In this document: positions 41,856 through 50,869 of the stretch, piece by piece
How the letters are laid out: each line of letters begins with the position of its first letter
Numbering within the stretch: position 1 is the stretch's first letter
Assembly: GCA_025462865.1 (NCBI GenBank)
Contig: JAOAPI010000026.1
Location: forward strand, 1 to 64,000
DNA: 64,000 nt
From: Candidatus Sulfotelmatobacter sp.
GTDB taxonomy: Bacteria > Acidobacteriota > Terriglobia > Terriglobales > Acidobacteriaceae
Direction of reading: 5' to 3'
Program-made: the position numbers and the translations under genes
Notes under the pieces: model-generated
The model's database searches: none
Told to the model about the DNA's origin: nothing
The model's input: the letters and a program-made list of their open reading frames with translations, nothing else

Positions 41856-42845
41856 TCAGTCAGCCGCAGCGGAAGGCCGCGATTCATTCTCCGGGTCAAG
41901 AGCGCTGGCTTCCGTCAGCAACGCAATGGACGATTGATCGAGTTCGAGGCTGGCGGCGCGGGTCAGGTCATCCAATTGTTGGAGATTGGTGGCGCTCGCG
42001 ATGGGCGCAGTGATGCTGGGCCGTGCGATCAACCATGCGAGAGCAACTTGCGTAGGTGTGGCATTGGAGCGCTTCGCCACCTGGTCCAGAGCGTCGAGGA
42101 TGCGGAACCCGCGCGGGTTCAAGTACTTCTTGACTGCCTGTCCGCGCTGGCTCTTTGAGAGGTCGGCTTCCGAGCGATATTTGCCGGTAAGGAAGCCGCT
42201 GGCCAGCGAGAAGTAGGAGATCACGCCAAGCTGGTGTTGCAGGCAGATAGGCTCAAGGTCACTCTCATATGCGGAGCGATCGTAGAGGTTATATTCCGGT
42301 TGCAGTGTCTGATAGCTCGCCAATTGGTTTTGCCGGCTCACAACCAGGGCTTCGGCCAGGCGCTTGCCGCTATAGTTGGAGGCTCCGATGGCGCGTACTT
42401 TGCCTTCGCGAAGAAGGTCGGTGAAGGCTTGCAGCGTCTCCTCAAGAGGCGTGTTGGGGTCGTCTTTGTGAGCCTGGTAGAGGTCAATGTAGTCGGTCCG
42501 TAAGCGGCGGAGAGAGTCCTCCACGGCCTTCTTAATATAGGAGGCTGAAAGTCCCTTTCCGACGTTTGGCATTTCCATCCCGACTTTAGTAGCGATGATT
42601 GCCTGCTCGCGCTTGCCGCTTTTCTTGAGCCAATTGCCGATGATGGTTTCGGACTCGCCGCCTTTGTGACCGGGAACCCAGTACGCGTAAACGTCGGCGG
42701 TGTCGATCAGGTTGAAACCCTTGTCCACAAAAGCATCGAGCAGTTTGAAGGATGTAGGTTCGTCGGCGGTCCAGCCGAAGACATTGCCGCCCAAAGCGAG
42801 GGGCGCGACTTCTAATCCAGTCTTTCCTAATTTGCGTTTCTGCAT
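41856..42845 (-). CDS. Aldo/keto reductase
   Basis: A 329-residue NADPH-dependent reductase of the AKR11/YajO type. The catalytic residues are Asp and Tyr in LIDTADVYAYW, Lys in IIATKVGM and His in LYQAHKDDPNTP. The C-terminal cofactor region is WLIARPSITAPIASATNLQQLDDL. ATG 42845 (MQKRKLGKTGLEV) has GGAGG six bases upstream. It is not closely similar to the first reductase at 10447. The substrate is unknown. Confidence 0.88.
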   Translation of the reverse strand: MQKRKLGKTGLEVAPLALGGNVFGWTADEPTSFKLLDAFVDKGFNLIDTADVYAYWVPGHKGGESETIIGNWLKKSGKREQAIIATKVGMEMPNVGKGLSASYIKKAVEDSLRRLRTDYIDLYQAHKDDPNTPLEETLQAFTDLLREGKVRAIGASNYSGKRLAEALVVSRQNQLASYQTLQPEYNLYDRSAYESDLEPICLQHQLGVISYFSLASGFLTGKYRSEADLSKSQRGQAVKKYLNPRGFRILDALDQVAKRSNATPTQVALAWLIARPSITAPIASATNLQQLDDLTRAASLELDQSSIALLTEASALDPENESRPSAAAD

Positions 42846-42915
42846 TGAAATCCTCCGGATTCTACTTGGATGAGCGCCAGTAGCTGAAGGAGGCAGGCTT
42901 TGGAGTAAACAAATG

Positions 42916-44088
42916 TCATTTCGCGGCAAGGCGGTTGTACTTCTTAAGCACTTCGCGGAGGCGATCGTGTGGGAGCGCGATTACTTCGCGGTTGTCGATG
43001 CCCTTCATAGTTTCGGCGGCGACCATGGCGTTGATGACCGCCTCTTCGGTGGCCTGAACGGTAGCGAGAAAAATAGGGTCGAGAGAGTCGTTGGGCATCA
43101 TGGTGAGCTGATGCATGCCCTTCGGTCCGACCGCGCCGGGGTTAGCCGTGGAAAAGGCCAGGAAGATGTCTCCAGAACCGTCGCCCGAGTAGCTGCCATC
43201 GCGGCCCAGTCCGAGAGAGACCCGGCGAGCGATACGCTTAAGCTGTGTAGGAATGAGGGGCGCGTCGGTGGCCACGATGACGATGATGGAGCCGGTATCG
43301 TCATGGTTGCTATATGCGGGACGGTCTGGAATTTCTTTGCCGACGGGCACGCCGGCGATGCGAAGCTGATCGCGGCGTCCGTAATTGCATTGGACGAGGA
43401 CGCCGACGGTGTAGCCTCCGGCTTTGGCATCGAGAACGCGGGATGAAGTCCCGATGCCGCCTTTGAATTCATTGCAGACCATTCCTGTTCCGCCGCCTAC
43501 GTTGCCTTCTTCGACCGCGCCGCTATGCGCGACATCGAGGGCATGGAAAGCGTCTTCAGGATGGACATGAAATCCATTAATGTCATTGAGCCAGCCGTCC
43601 CAGGTTTCGGCGACGACGGGCAGCGACCAGAAATAGCCTTCCATGTCGGGCGTGCTGTGCTTAACTTTCCAGGCGATGACGGCATCTCGGACGACGCCGA
43701 CGCTGTGCGTGTTGGTGATCATCACGGGACCATCGAGAAAGCCCGAGTCTTCGACCCAGGTGGTTCCGGTCATTTCTCCGTTGCCGTTGAGCGTGAACCA
43801 TGCGGCGAAAACGGCGTCATTGCTGGCTTTGCCGCGCGGGTGAATAGCGGTCACGCCGGTGCGGACCGGTCCCTTACCAACTACCAATTTGCCTTCCCCG
43901 GAGATCAGTGTAGTGTGGCCGACCTCGACGCCTTTCACGTCTGTGATGGCATTGTTGTGGCCGGGAGCGCCATCAAAGGGGACGCCGAGATCGCGGGCAC
44001 GAGGTTTGGTTTGTGCGGGCACGGACATCGCAAGGATTAAAAACCACGCGACCTGTACGAGATGTTTCGAAAGAAAGCGTCGTGACAT
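42916..44088 (-). CDS. S58-family peptidase (DmpA-like aminopeptidase)
   Basis: A 390-residue exported protein with a signal peptide (FLSKHLVQVAWFLILAMSVPAQT). It has DmpA/BapA family marks: PGHNNAITDVKGVEVGHTTLI near the start and GAVEEGNVGGGTGMVCNEFKGGIGTSSRV around the self-cleavage site, where the second Ser of GTSSR should become the N-terminal nucleophile. DTGSIIVIVATDAPLIPTQLKRIARR follows. These enzymes release N-terminal residues, including beta-amino acids. Location is probably periplasmic. Confidence 0.9.
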   Translation of the reverse strand: MSRRFLSKHLVQVAWFLILAMSVPAQTKPRARDLGVPFDGAPGHNNAITDVKGVEVGHTTLISGEGKLVVGKGPVRTGVTAIHPRGKASNDAVFAAWFTLNGNGEMTGTTWVEDSGFLDGPVMITNTHSVGVVRDAVIAWKVKHSTPDMEGYFWSLPVVAETWDGWLNDINGFHVHPEDAFHALDVAHSGAVEEGNVGGGTGMVCNEFKGGIGTSSRVLDAKAGGYTVGVLVQCNYGRRDQLRIAGVPVGKEIPDRPAYSNHDDTGSIIVIVATDAPLIPTQLKRIARRVSLGLGRDGSYSGDGSGDIFLAFSTANPGAVGPKGMHQLTMMPNDSLDPIFLATVQATEEAVINAMVAAETMKGIDNREVIALPHDRLREVLKKYNRLAAK

Positions 44089-44265
44089 GAGGCCTCCGGG
44101 AGAACGAGCAGTATAAAGGATGGGTTTGGCAGGCGGGGTCTGGGGCAAGTCCTATGTGAGAGAAACGACAACGCGCGGCAGAGAACCGGCATCGGATGAT
44201 AGGCAAGATATGCGAGACAGGAGGAGTAGAATCCCGTGAGGAAAAGAATGTTTGGAAGGGGAGAA

Positions 44266-44547
44266 ATGGATAGCTGGAAAAAGGCGGTGGTTGCAGGATC
44301 GATTGGAGTCGCGACGATTTTGTTTTTGAAGAGGCGGTTTCCGGCGGGAGTGCTGGCGAGCGGAGTAGCGCTGGCGGTGGTGGCGGCGGAGTATCCGGAC
44401 AAGTTCGAGAAGGTGCGCAGGTCGCTGCCGGATTACTTTGACCGTGGCATGCGGGTGATGGAAATGGCGGCGCGCGCCGGCCAGCGCATTACTGACGCGG
44501 CGGGGCGCGGCGGCGCGGCGGGAGTTTTCGAAGAATTTGGGATGTAA
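44266..44547 (+). CDS. Small membrane-associated hypothetical protein
   Basis: A 93-residue protein starting MDSWKKAVVAGSIGVATILFL, with one or two hydrophobic segments (GVLASGVALAVVAAE) and then a charged helical C-terminus (YFDRGMRVMEMAARAGQRITDAA). GGGGAGAA precedes ATG 44266; an upstream in-frame start at 44236 has no such site. I recognise no family. Confidence 0.6.
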   Translation: MDSWKKAVVAGSIGVATILFLKRRFPAGVLASGVALAVVAAEYPDKFEKVRRSLPDYFDRGMRVMEMAARAGQRITDAAGRGGAAGVFEEFGM

Positions 44548-44576
44548 ACGGCGATCGGTATTCGCTGAAAGCCCAT

Positions 44577-44900
44577 TTACTCGATGCCGAGTTGCTTGCG
44601 GGCGTCTGGGCTGAGGCGCTCGGGGGTCCACGCGGGAGTCCATACAACATTCACCGTCGCGTTGCCGATGCCCGGCAACTGCTCAAGGCGCGATTTGACC
44701 TGAGCGCTGATGTTGACGTGTTCGGGACAACCCTGCGAAGTGAGGGTTAGATCGACGGTGACGTCTTGTTTGTCGTCTGTCGCGGCGACAAACTTAACGG
44801 AATAGATGAGGCCGAGGTCAACAATGTTGACGGGGATCTCGGGATCGTAACAACTCTTTAGCGCGCTTAGTACGTCTTGTTCGGTTACTGGCATCTCCAT
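44577..44900 (-). CDS. SufT/PaaD-like metal-sulfur cluster assembly protein
   Basis: A 107-residue MIP18/DUF59 protein. EQDVLSALKSCYDPEIPVNIVDLGLIYSV holds the DPEIPVN motif. LTLTSQGCPEHVNISAQVKSRLEQLPGIGNATVNVVWTPAWTPERLSPDARKQLGI has the conserved Cys and the WxPxWxxxxLSxxA end typical of SufT. These proteins help deliver Fe-S clusters. The start may be ATG 44900 or 44894. No suf operon lies nearby in this window. Confidence 0.88.
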   Translation of the reverse strand: MEMPVTEQDVLSALKSCYDPEIPVNIVDLGLIYSVKFVAATDDKQDVTVDLTLTSQGCPEHVNISAQVKSRLEQLPGIGNATVNVVWTPAWTPERLSPDARKQLGIE

Positions 44901-44942
44901 CTAGTGTAACGCAGCGAGTTGAGTGCGTGCATAGCTTCCTTA

Positions 44943-44982
44943 AATCTTTACCACGGGCGGGCACAGGGGTTCACAGGGTAGG
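44943..44982. repeat. CACAGAGG-family element
   Basis: TTTACCACGGGCGGGCACAG then GGGTTCACAGGGTAGG. It is close to the copy at 49739-49776. Confidence 0.65.
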
Positions 44983-45019
44983 GCATCGATAGTCTGATGT
45001 TCTGATAGAGTTTTTGCGC

Positions 45020-45742
45020 ATGATGACTCCAGAGGCGAAGCAGAGGATCCAGATTGCTTTATTGCTGGCCTTGGTGGTGGCGGGACTGCGCGCGGGCTAC
45101 ATTCTCTACGAGCGGCATGAAGAATTTGTAGCGGCGCAGAAGGTGGAGCAGGCGAAGAAAGCCGGCTACTCAAACACCGACTATTACGTGACGCCGAAGA
45201 AGCTTCATCCCTATGATTTGAAATCGGCGATGCAGTTGACGCAGCAACCGGTATGGGTGAAGGAGGGATATCGCTACACCTACTATCGGTACGTACCGGT
45301 GGTGAAGAACGTCGACTTTGCCCATGAGATGGGATTATTGGGCCCAATTGAGCGACTGGAGATAAAAGACGTGATGGCGGTCTCCGCGCCGGGTGGCAGG
45401 AGGCAGGTGGTGGCGACGTTTGAAAAAGACGGACACAGCTATGCCCTGCCAATCGGATTTGCGAATGAGGGGCAGTACAAGATCTATTCGGACGAGATTT
45501 TCTATGTGGAAGATCCACATGAACTGTACAAGCAGTGGCCGGCGGAGGTCTGGCAGTCCGTGGCACAGCATGAAGTGAAGCCGGGGATGAATGAACTGCA
45601 GGCGGATTTCGCGGTGGGGATGGGAGTGCCGGATGCGGGAGCGTCGTCGAATGAGAAGACGGTGCGATATCCGAATGGAGGGAAGCCGTTGGTGGTGATT
45701 TATCGCGGGGGGAAGGCGACGGAGGTTAAGGCTGGAGGTTAG
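45020..45742 (+). CDS. Membrane-anchored hypothetical protein
   Basis: A 240-residue protein with a single N-terminal membrane anchor (IQIALLLALVVAGLRAGYILY). A soluble domain follows with VTPKKLHPYDLKSAMQLTQQPVWVKEGYRYTYYRY, VVATFEKDGHSYALPIGFANEGQYKIYSDEIFY and HELYKQWPAEVWQSVAQHEVKPGMNELQADFAVG. The last part looks like a small beta-lactamase-inhibitor-like or BamE-like repeat in which a genome-specific HEVxxGMNExQ occurs, but the match is not strong. The ribosome site is poor; ATG 45023 is an alternative. The function is unknown. Confidence 0.65.
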   Translation: MMTPEAKQRIQIALLLALVVAGLRAGYILYERHEEFVAAQKVEQAKKAGYSNTDYYVTPKKLHPYDLKSAMQLTQQPVWVKEGYRYTYYRYVPVVKNVDFAHEMGLLGPIERLEIKDVMAVSAPGGRRQVVATFEKDGHSYALPIGFANEGQYKIYSDEIFYVEDPHELYKQWPAEVWQSVAQHEVKPGMNELQADFAVGMGVPDAGASSNEKTVRYPNGGKPLVVIYRGGKATEVKAGG

Positions 45743-45853
45743 GGCAAAGATTTTGCAGGAATCCCGAATCGGCCCACATCTCTCGATAAATGTAATGGGT
45801 ATCTGAGTCAGACTTGCAGCGGAGATCGTAAAGAGCCTGAGTAACGAGAGGAA

Positions 45854-46042
45854 ATGCACAAGTTTGTTGAGCCATTCCTTTTCTTAGTTTCGTTCTTTGG
45901 ATTGCTTGGACTTCTGGTGATGATTCCTGTCGCCATGTTTGCCCCGGCCAGGTTCACGAAGCCTTGGAGCATCGTCTCGCTGCTGTCAATTGTCTCTTTC
46001 CTCTGCGCGGTGAGTTGGTTGCTCCTTGGATGGGGATGCTAA
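45854..46042 (+). CDS. Small two-helix membrane protein
   Basis: A 62-residue protein made almost entirely of two membrane helices, FLFLVSFFGLLGLLVMIPVAMF and SIVSLLSIVSFLCAVSWLLLGW. GAGAGGA precedes ATG 45854. No family recognised. It stands alone. Confidence 0.55.
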   Translation: MHKFVEPFLFLVSFFGLLGLLVMIPVAMFAPARFTKPWSIVSLLSIVSFLCAVSWLLLGWGC

Positions 46043-46115
46043 GGCCAAGAGAATTCAAAATAGCGTTACCGCAAAATACGAGCAAGACAAGGACGGGGCA
46101 CCCTCGGCTCTATTT

Positions 46116-46640
46116 TTAGTTTGCGATTTCGTATTCGCTTGAGACCAGGCCGCTGGGATATTGCCTGGTTGCGATGTGACGGAGACGAATGTCGTGCGTG
46201 AGAGAACCGAAGAGAGGGATCCCTTCTCCGATAAGAACTGGAACGCGAGTGATGATGAGGCGCTGAATGAGTCCGGCGCGAAGGAATCGCTGAATTGTGA
46301 TTCCGCCATCGATGTAGAGGTGGTTTGCGCCGGTGGCGGCGAGTTTTGAAACGATTTCGGCTGGAGCGCCGGACATCTGTTCAACTTTCGCTCCTGCGGC
46401 TGCGGAGAGATCTACAGGGCGACTGCTTAGGACGACCACCCGCTTGTCGTCGTATGGCCACGGGCTCATGGTGAGAACCGTCTCGAAAGTATTACGGCCC
46501 ATCACGATGGCATCGACGGTGGCGATGAATTCTGTGTAGCCGTGGGGTTCGCCGCCGTCGGCTGGGAGAAAGTCGAACTCGCCATTCGGTCGAGCGATGA
46601 ATCCATCGAGGCTGGTGCCGATGAAGACGGAGGCTTTCAT
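46116..46640 (-). CDS. Dihydrofolate reductase-like (RibD C-terminal) protein
   Basis: A 174-residue protein of the RibD_C/DHFR-like family. KASVFIGTSLDGFIARPNGEFDFLP is the N-terminal block, VMGRNTFETVLTM the cofactor region, LSSRPVD follows, and HLYIDGGITIQRFLRAGLIQRLIITRVPVLIGEGIPLFG is the C-terminal block. It binds NADPH; the substrate is unknown. ATG 46640 is chosen because the longer frame begins inside a dispersed palindrome. Confidence 0.87.
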   Translation of the reverse strand: MKASVFIGTSLDGFIARPNGEFDFLPADGGEPHGYTEFIATVDAIVMGRNTFETVLTMSPWPYDDKRVVVLSSRPVDLSAAAGAKVEQMSGAPAEIVSKLAATGANHLYIDGGITIQRFLRAGLIQRLIITRVPVLIGEGIPLFGSLTHDIRLRHIATRQYPSGLVSSEYEIAN

Positions 46641-46648
46641 GGCTCGTC

Positions 46649-46715
46649 CCTCAGGGGCTAAAGCCCGCACTCTTTTTGAGACTTAACGCGGCGCTGAAGC
46701 GCCGCTCTTCCACGT
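46649..46715. repeat. Palindromic REP-like pair
   Basis: CCCTCAGGGGCTAAAGCCC and GGCGCTGAAGCGCCGCTCTTCCACG. The latter is identical over GGCGCTGAAGCGCCGCTCTT and beyond with 4882-4905, showing recent copying. Confidence 0.75.
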
Positions 46716-46737
46716 AATCGCCAAGCATCCATTTGAC

Positions 46738-47199
46738 TCACTTCACTCCGGCTAAAGCCTTCGAAACTTCCTGAATATCCGGCACGACGGGGATGTCGTA
46801 ATTCTTGTGCCACGCAAGTTTGCCGTCGCGATCGATGATGGAAATGGCGCGGCCAGTGATGCCTTTATCTTCCATGTAGACGCCGTATTTGGCGGCGACG
46901 GCGCCTCGCGGTTGAAAGTCGGCGAGCAGAGGATAGCGAATGCCCATTTTGTCGGCATAGGCTTTGTGGGACCATGTGCTGTCGACGCTTAGGCCCATGA
47001 CCTGCGCGTCGAGTTGTTCGAACTTCTTCATGTCGTTGACCAAGCAGACGTGCTCCTGGGTACAGGTCGGGCTCCAGTCAAGGGGGTAGAAAACGAGTAC
47101 GACGCGTTTCTTGCCTTTGTAGTCACTGAGTTTCACTTCTTTCTGATCCTGATCTTTCAGGGAAAATTCTGGCGCGGGCGCGCCGACCGTTGCTGGCAT
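46738..47199 (-). CDS. Peroxiredoxin
   Basis: A 153-residue AhpC/TSA peroxiredoxin: APEFSLKDQDQKEVKLSDYKGKKRVVLVFYPLDWSPTCTQEHVCLVND, with the peroxidatic Cys in SPTCT. VMGLSVDSTWSHKAYADKMGIRYPLLADF and ISIIDRDGKLAWH follow. ATG 47199 has GGAGG upstream. It is distinct from the Prx-like protein at 38068 and belongs to the AhpE/BCP-like 1- or 2-Cys group. Confidence 0.9.
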   Translation of the reverse strand: MPATVGAPAPEFSLKDQDQKEVKLSDYKGKKRVVLVFYPLDWSPTCTQEHVCLVNDMKKFEQLDAQVMGLSVDSTWSHKAYADKMGIRYPLLADFQPRGAVAAKYGVYMEDKGITGRAISIIDRDGKLAWHKNYDIPVVPDIQEVSKALAGVK

Positions 47200-47329
47200 G
47201 ATTCCTCCGGAATTAGTTAATGTGAATGATTCGAACTTCATCATAAACGCAGCGCCGTGGGCTGCGCGAGTGCAGGAAGAAAACTGGCCAGTGACAGAAA
47301 TGCCTCGCAACGTCCATGACGGGAGATAG

Positions 47330-47398
47330 AGCAAGGGATCCTTCGACTGCGGTTGTCCTTCGCTTGAGGCGCGAAGGCCTCGCTCAGGATGACAAAAC
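47330..47398. repeat. GGATGACA-family element
   Basis: GCAAGGGATCCTTCGACTGC, an internal CGCTTGAGGCGCGAAGGCC, and GCTCAGGATGACAAAACC. Confidence 0.7.
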
Positions 47399-47422
47399 CG
47401 AATGAGTGCAAGACTGCCCAGT

Positions 47423-47881
47423 TTACTTTATGACGGGAGATTTTGCGTCGGCGGGTTTTTCTTCGTCGGCGTGGATTTTGCCGTCATCTTCGGCGTAAAA
47501 AGAGCGATGCTGGGCGTCGAGTTGCTTGGGCATCATGATGAGAACGTAGCTGTCTTTTTTTCCCTGGAATTCAACGGCATAGTCGCCACGATCCGGATTG
47601 ACCATGCGCTTGGTGAAGGAACCGGAATGGACCAGGTCGGCTAGCGAGGTGGCGAAGTGGTCGTACTGCTTGTTGAACTGGCGCTGGGCGCGGATCACGA
47701 CTCGCATGTAGGCGAGGGCTCCGGCCTCTGAATCGGACCGGGCGGGGTCGCCGGGAAACTTCGGCTGGTAAGTGGTGGGAGGAGTTTGCACGGCAAATGC
47801 CGGCGAGGATGCCAGGAGAGTAGATGTAATCAGAGCCAGACCGGCGAGTACGGCAAGAAAACGGGTGACACTATTTCTCAT
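47423..47881 (-). CDS. Exported pilin-like hypothetical protein
   Basis: A 152-residue exported protein. The signal peptide (FLAVLAGLALITSTLLASSPAFA) is followed by EAGALAYMRVVIRAQRQFNKQYDHFATSLADLVHSG. This resembles the N-terminal helix-plus-loop of acidobacterial pseudopilin-like proteins after their hydrophobic part. YAVEFQGKKDSYVLIMMPK and AEDDGKIHADEE then recall the beta-sheet end of the same proteins. GGGAG precedes ATG 47881. The function is unknown. Confidence 0.65.
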   Translation of the reverse strand: MRNSVTRFLAVLAGLALITSTLLASSPAFAVQTPPTTYQPKFPGDPARSDSEAGALAYMRVVIRAQRQFNKQYDHFATSLADLVHSGSFTKRMVNPDRGDYAVEFQGKKDSYVLIMMPKQLDAQHRSFYAEDDGKIHADEEKPADAKSPVIK

Positions 47882-48059
47882 GCTGAATGTTCTCCCTGAC
47901 TGAGGACGCAAGAATTAGGCCGCCAATGTGCGCGGCGGAACTGTTTCTAGCCGTGCTTTTTCATGTTACTCCCGTAATTTCCTGCGGTCACCTTCTCTTT
48001 GCGCAGCGGACAAATGCCGCTATGCTCTTACTACGAAACTACGCCCTACAGGGAAACCT

Positions 48060-48716
48060 ATGAAAGCAGCAGTAGCCAGAAAACCGATCATCAAAATTGC
48101 CGTAGTGGAAAGCGATCCGCTGCGGTTTGTGGGGTTTCGCGCCTTATTTGATACCGAGCCCGAATTCGAACTGATCTCCGCCGGACTGCCAGAGATTTCC
48201 ACGTTGCAGGATGTGGACCTGATACTGCTGGGCAACCGTTCTGGACAGAATCTGTTTGATGTGATGGCGAGCCTGAAGGCGACGCGTCCGGATTTGCGGA
48301 TTATCGTGACCGGGTCGGGCGTGGACGAAGAGACCATTCTGAAAGCGATTGCGTCCGGGGCCAAGGGCTATGTGGATGAGGCGGCTTCGCCGGCGGAATT
48401 TGTTCAGGCGATCCGCATCGTGAGTCAGGGTTCGGTGTGGGCGCCAAGAAAAGTTCTTTCCATGTTTATTGAGCGGGTGTCGTCGGCGCCGGGGAGAATT
48501 TTTCCGGCGGGGCGCGTCACGTTTACAGACCGCGAAAAGGAAGTTCTGGAGATGCTAGTGGCGGGCCGCTCGAATAAAGAGATTGGCGCTCAGTTAGGAA
48601 TTGAAGAGCGCACGGTGAAGGCGCACGTGGCGAAATTGATGCGCAAGGTGGGCGTGCAGAATCGGATTGCGCTATCGGTGCATGCGATCACACATTCGCT
48701 GGTGGCAGCAAAATAA
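48060..48716 (+). CDS. LuxR-type response regulator
   Basis: A 218-residue NarL/FixJ-type regulator. The receiver-like domain reads IKIAVVESDPLRFVGFRALFDTEPEF to GYVDEAASPAEFVQAI, and the C-terminal LuxR HTH reads LTDREKEVLEML-like FTDREKEVLEMLVAGRSNKEIGAQLGIEERTVKAHVAKLMRKVGVQNRIAL. The usual phosphoacceptor Asp position reads DLILLGNRSG: Asp is replaced, so it may not be phosphorylated normally. ATG 48060 is preceded by AGGGAAA. No histidine kinase is adjacent. Confidence 0.85.
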   Translation: MKAAVARKPIIKIAVVESDPLRFVGFRALFDTEPEFELISAGLPEISTLQDVDLILLGNRSGQNLFDVMASLKATRPDLRIIVTGSGVDEETILKAIASGAKGYVDEAASPAEFVQAIRIVSQGSVWAPRKVLSMFIERVSSAPGRIFPAGRVTFTDREKEVLEMLVAGRSNKEIGAQLGIEERTVKAHVAKLMRKVGVQNRIALSVHAITHSLVAAK

Positions 48717-49012
48717 GGGCTTTATCGCCGCGCCTAACTTAGGTTACTTGGGGACACTGACCTCGGTAATCTTGTTGGGAGAGTGAGTGGGACGCATACT
48801 CGCCTCACCTACCACAGAACCTGGGAGACGGGGTTGGGAGTGGCGATTAGGGTCACCACTTTCAGCCCCGATTTTTTTTGTCCAGCCCGTTTCACCTGTT
48901 TTAGATTTATCTCCTCGGACCTTCGCAGTTATCCCTTCGGCTATACAACTGCGTCGCTTCGTTTACAATCCAAGTACTGAATCCCAGATAAATTTTGCGG
49001 TGATGAGGAGCC

Positions 49013-49711
49013 ATGAAAAAATCCCTGTTGTTGACCCTAATTGTGTCTTTCTCTTTCTCTTTGGCCGTATTCGCGGCGGATGAAACTGGCAAAGAATCCA
49101 AGGCGGCGGATCGATCTCAGGCGGCCGCGCAAGTGCTGAATGAAATTCAGGGGGCTCCGGACAAGGGCATCCCACAGGAAGTGTTGGGTTCGGCGGAGTG
49201 TGTGGCCGTGGTGCCGTCAATGCTGAAGGGCGGGTTCATCGTAGGCGGGAAATATGGCCGGGGGCTGGCTAGTTGCCGCACTCCGAAGGGATGGAGCGCT
49301 CCGGCATTTTTTGTGGTGACGGGTGGCAGCTTCGGATTTCAGATCGGCGGCCAGGCAGTCGATCTGGTGATGCTGATCATGAATAAAGACGGCATGAAGC
49401 ATCTGTTATCGAGCCAGTTCGCGCTGGGAGCGGACGCTTCGGTGGCGGCGGGGCCGGTGGGGCGCCACGCGGAGGGGAATACTGACTGGAAGATGCGCTC
49501 CGAGGTATTGACGTATTCGCGCGCCCGGGGGCTGTTTGCAGGTGTGAGTCTCAACGGGGCAGTGGTGAAGCAGGATAAGGACAGCACGCGAGAGTTTTAT
49601 GGCCGCATGGTACCTTTTCGAACGTCGTTGACGGGAGAGATTGAGGCGCCGGCCGAGGCACATGCGTTTTTGAGTTCGCTTGCGCAGTGGGCGCAGGAAG
49701 CGGCTAAGTAG
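49013..49711 (+). CDS. SYLF-domain exported lipid-binding protein
   Basis: A 232-residue protein with a signal peptide (LLLTLIVSFSFSLAVFAAD) and a SYLF/Ysc84 domain: PDKGIPQEVLGSAECVAVVPSMLKGGFIVGGKYGRGLASCR, FGFQIGGQAVDLVMLIMNKDGMKHLL, ALGADASVAAGPVGRHAE and EVLTYSRARGLFAGVSLNGAVVKQD. The family binds lipids or phosphoinositides in eukaryotes; bacterial roles are unclear. GAGGAG precedes ATG 49013. Confidence 0.88.
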   Translation: MKKSLLLTLIVSFSFSLAVFAADETGKESKAADRSQAAAQVLNEIQGAPDKGIPQEVLGSAECVAVVPSMLKGGFIVGGKYGRGLASCRTPKGWSAPAFFVVTGGSFGFQIGGQAVDLVMLIMNKDGMKHLLSSQFALGADASVAAGPVGRHAEGNTDWKMRSEVLTYSRARGLFAGVSLNGAVVKQDKDSTREFYGRMVPFRTSLTGEIEAPAEAHAFLSSLAQWAQEAAK

Positions 49712-49738
49712 AGGTTTCTGGTGGTCCCTAAAATCTTT

Positions 49739-49776
49739 CACCACCGGGGACACAGAGGTTCACAGGGTAAACCTCG
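49739..49776. repeat. CACAGAGG-family element
   Basis: CACCACCGGGGACACAGAGG then TTCACAGGGTAAACCTCG. It lies in the leader of the acyltransferase gene. Confidence 0.65.
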
Positions 49777-49841
49777 GACTTCACAGCTTTGCGGTCCGTT
49801 TGACAAATAATTTTTGGCGGTGGTACCGTCACGCTTCCCCG

Positions 49842-50741
49842 ATGCGGCAGCGACTCGAGTACGCGGCAGCCTGGCCGTTCATCAAAATCATCGGTATTTT
49901 GCCGCGCCCGCTGGCGCGGGCCGCCGGCATTGGGCTGGCCTGGGTAGTTTATTTTCTGCACGTGCGATTGCGACAGGTTGGCATGCGCAATCTGGCGATG
50001 GCGTTTCCCGAAAAAACTGAGGCGGAGCGTGGGCGTATTCTGCGTGGAGAGTTTGCCTCGCTGGGGCGCCAACTCGCCGAGGTCTGCCAGTTTCCTAAAT
50101 ACACGAGGGAGAATGTCGAGCAGGTCGTGGTTTACGACGGGTTCGAAAACTACGAGCACGCGCATGCGCGCGGCAAGGGAATACTGTATCTCACCGCGCA
50201 TTTCGGCGGCTGGGAGCTTTCGGCGCTTACGCACTCGCTGCACGGTCACTGGATGCATGTCGTGGCCCGAGCGATGGACAACATTTATCTCGACCGGCTG
50301 ATCCGGCAATTTCGCGGGATGCATGGCAATCGGATGGTGGACAAAGATGATTTCGTGCGTGGGTTGCTGGCTGCGATGAAAGCTGGGGAGGGCGTAGGCA
50401 TATTGATGGATACGAATATGACTCCGCCGCAGGGAATCTTCGTGGATTTTTTTGGGATTCCGGCATGTACGGCAAGCGGCATGGCGCGGATTGCGTTGCG
50501 GACTGATGCTACTGTGGTGCCGAGTTTCACGATTTGGGATGCGGAACTAGGGAAGTACCGGCTACGGTTTGATCCGGCGGTGGAGTTGGTGCGCACGGGT
50601 AATCTGGAGGCCGATATCACGGCCAACACGCAGAAATTTACGTCGATCATTGAGGAGTACGTGCGGAAATATCCCGAGCAGTGGCTTTGGGTGCACCGGA
50701 GGTGGAAGACGCGTCCACCCGGGGAGAAGGGGTTGTATTAG
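49842..50741 (+). CDS. LpxL/HtrB-like lysophospholipid acyltransferase
   Basis: A 299-residue membrane-bound acyltransferase. AAAWPFIKIIGILPRPLARAAGIGLAWVVYFLHVR is the membrane-associated N-terminus. LYLTAHFGGWELSAL holds the HxxxxE-type catalytic motif (H-F-G-G-W-E). GEGVGILMDTNMTPPQGIFVDFFGIPACTASGMARIALRTDATVVPSF and YPEQWLWVHRRWKTRPPGE are the family ends. It probably adds a secondary acyl chain to lipid A or a related lipid. The start is uncertain; TTG 49800 would extend it. Confidence 0.9.
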   Translation: MRQRLEYAAAWPFIKIIGILPRPLARAAGIGLAWVVYFLHVRLRQVGMRNLAMAFPEKTEAERGRILRGEFASLGRQLAEVCQFPKYTRENVEQVVVYDGFENYEHAHARGKGILYLTAHFGGWELSALTHSLHGHWMHVVARAMDNIYLDRLIRQFRGMHGNRMVDKDDFVRGLLAAMKAGEGVGILMDTNMTPPQGIFVDFFGIPACTASGMARIALRTDATVVPSFTIWDAELGKYRLRFDPAVELVRTGNLEADITANTQKFTSIIEEYVRKYPEQWLWVHRRWKTRPPGEKGLY

Positions 50742-50869
50742 TGGAAGAGCTTCGCGTTCGGAGGGCGCTCGCCTTCTTTGAGTGACTATATCCAAATTCG
50801 GTGAGGTACTTCGGTTACTTGGCCGCCTTTTCCCCTGATAGGAAACTACTGCGGAAGGGGAGATCAACT

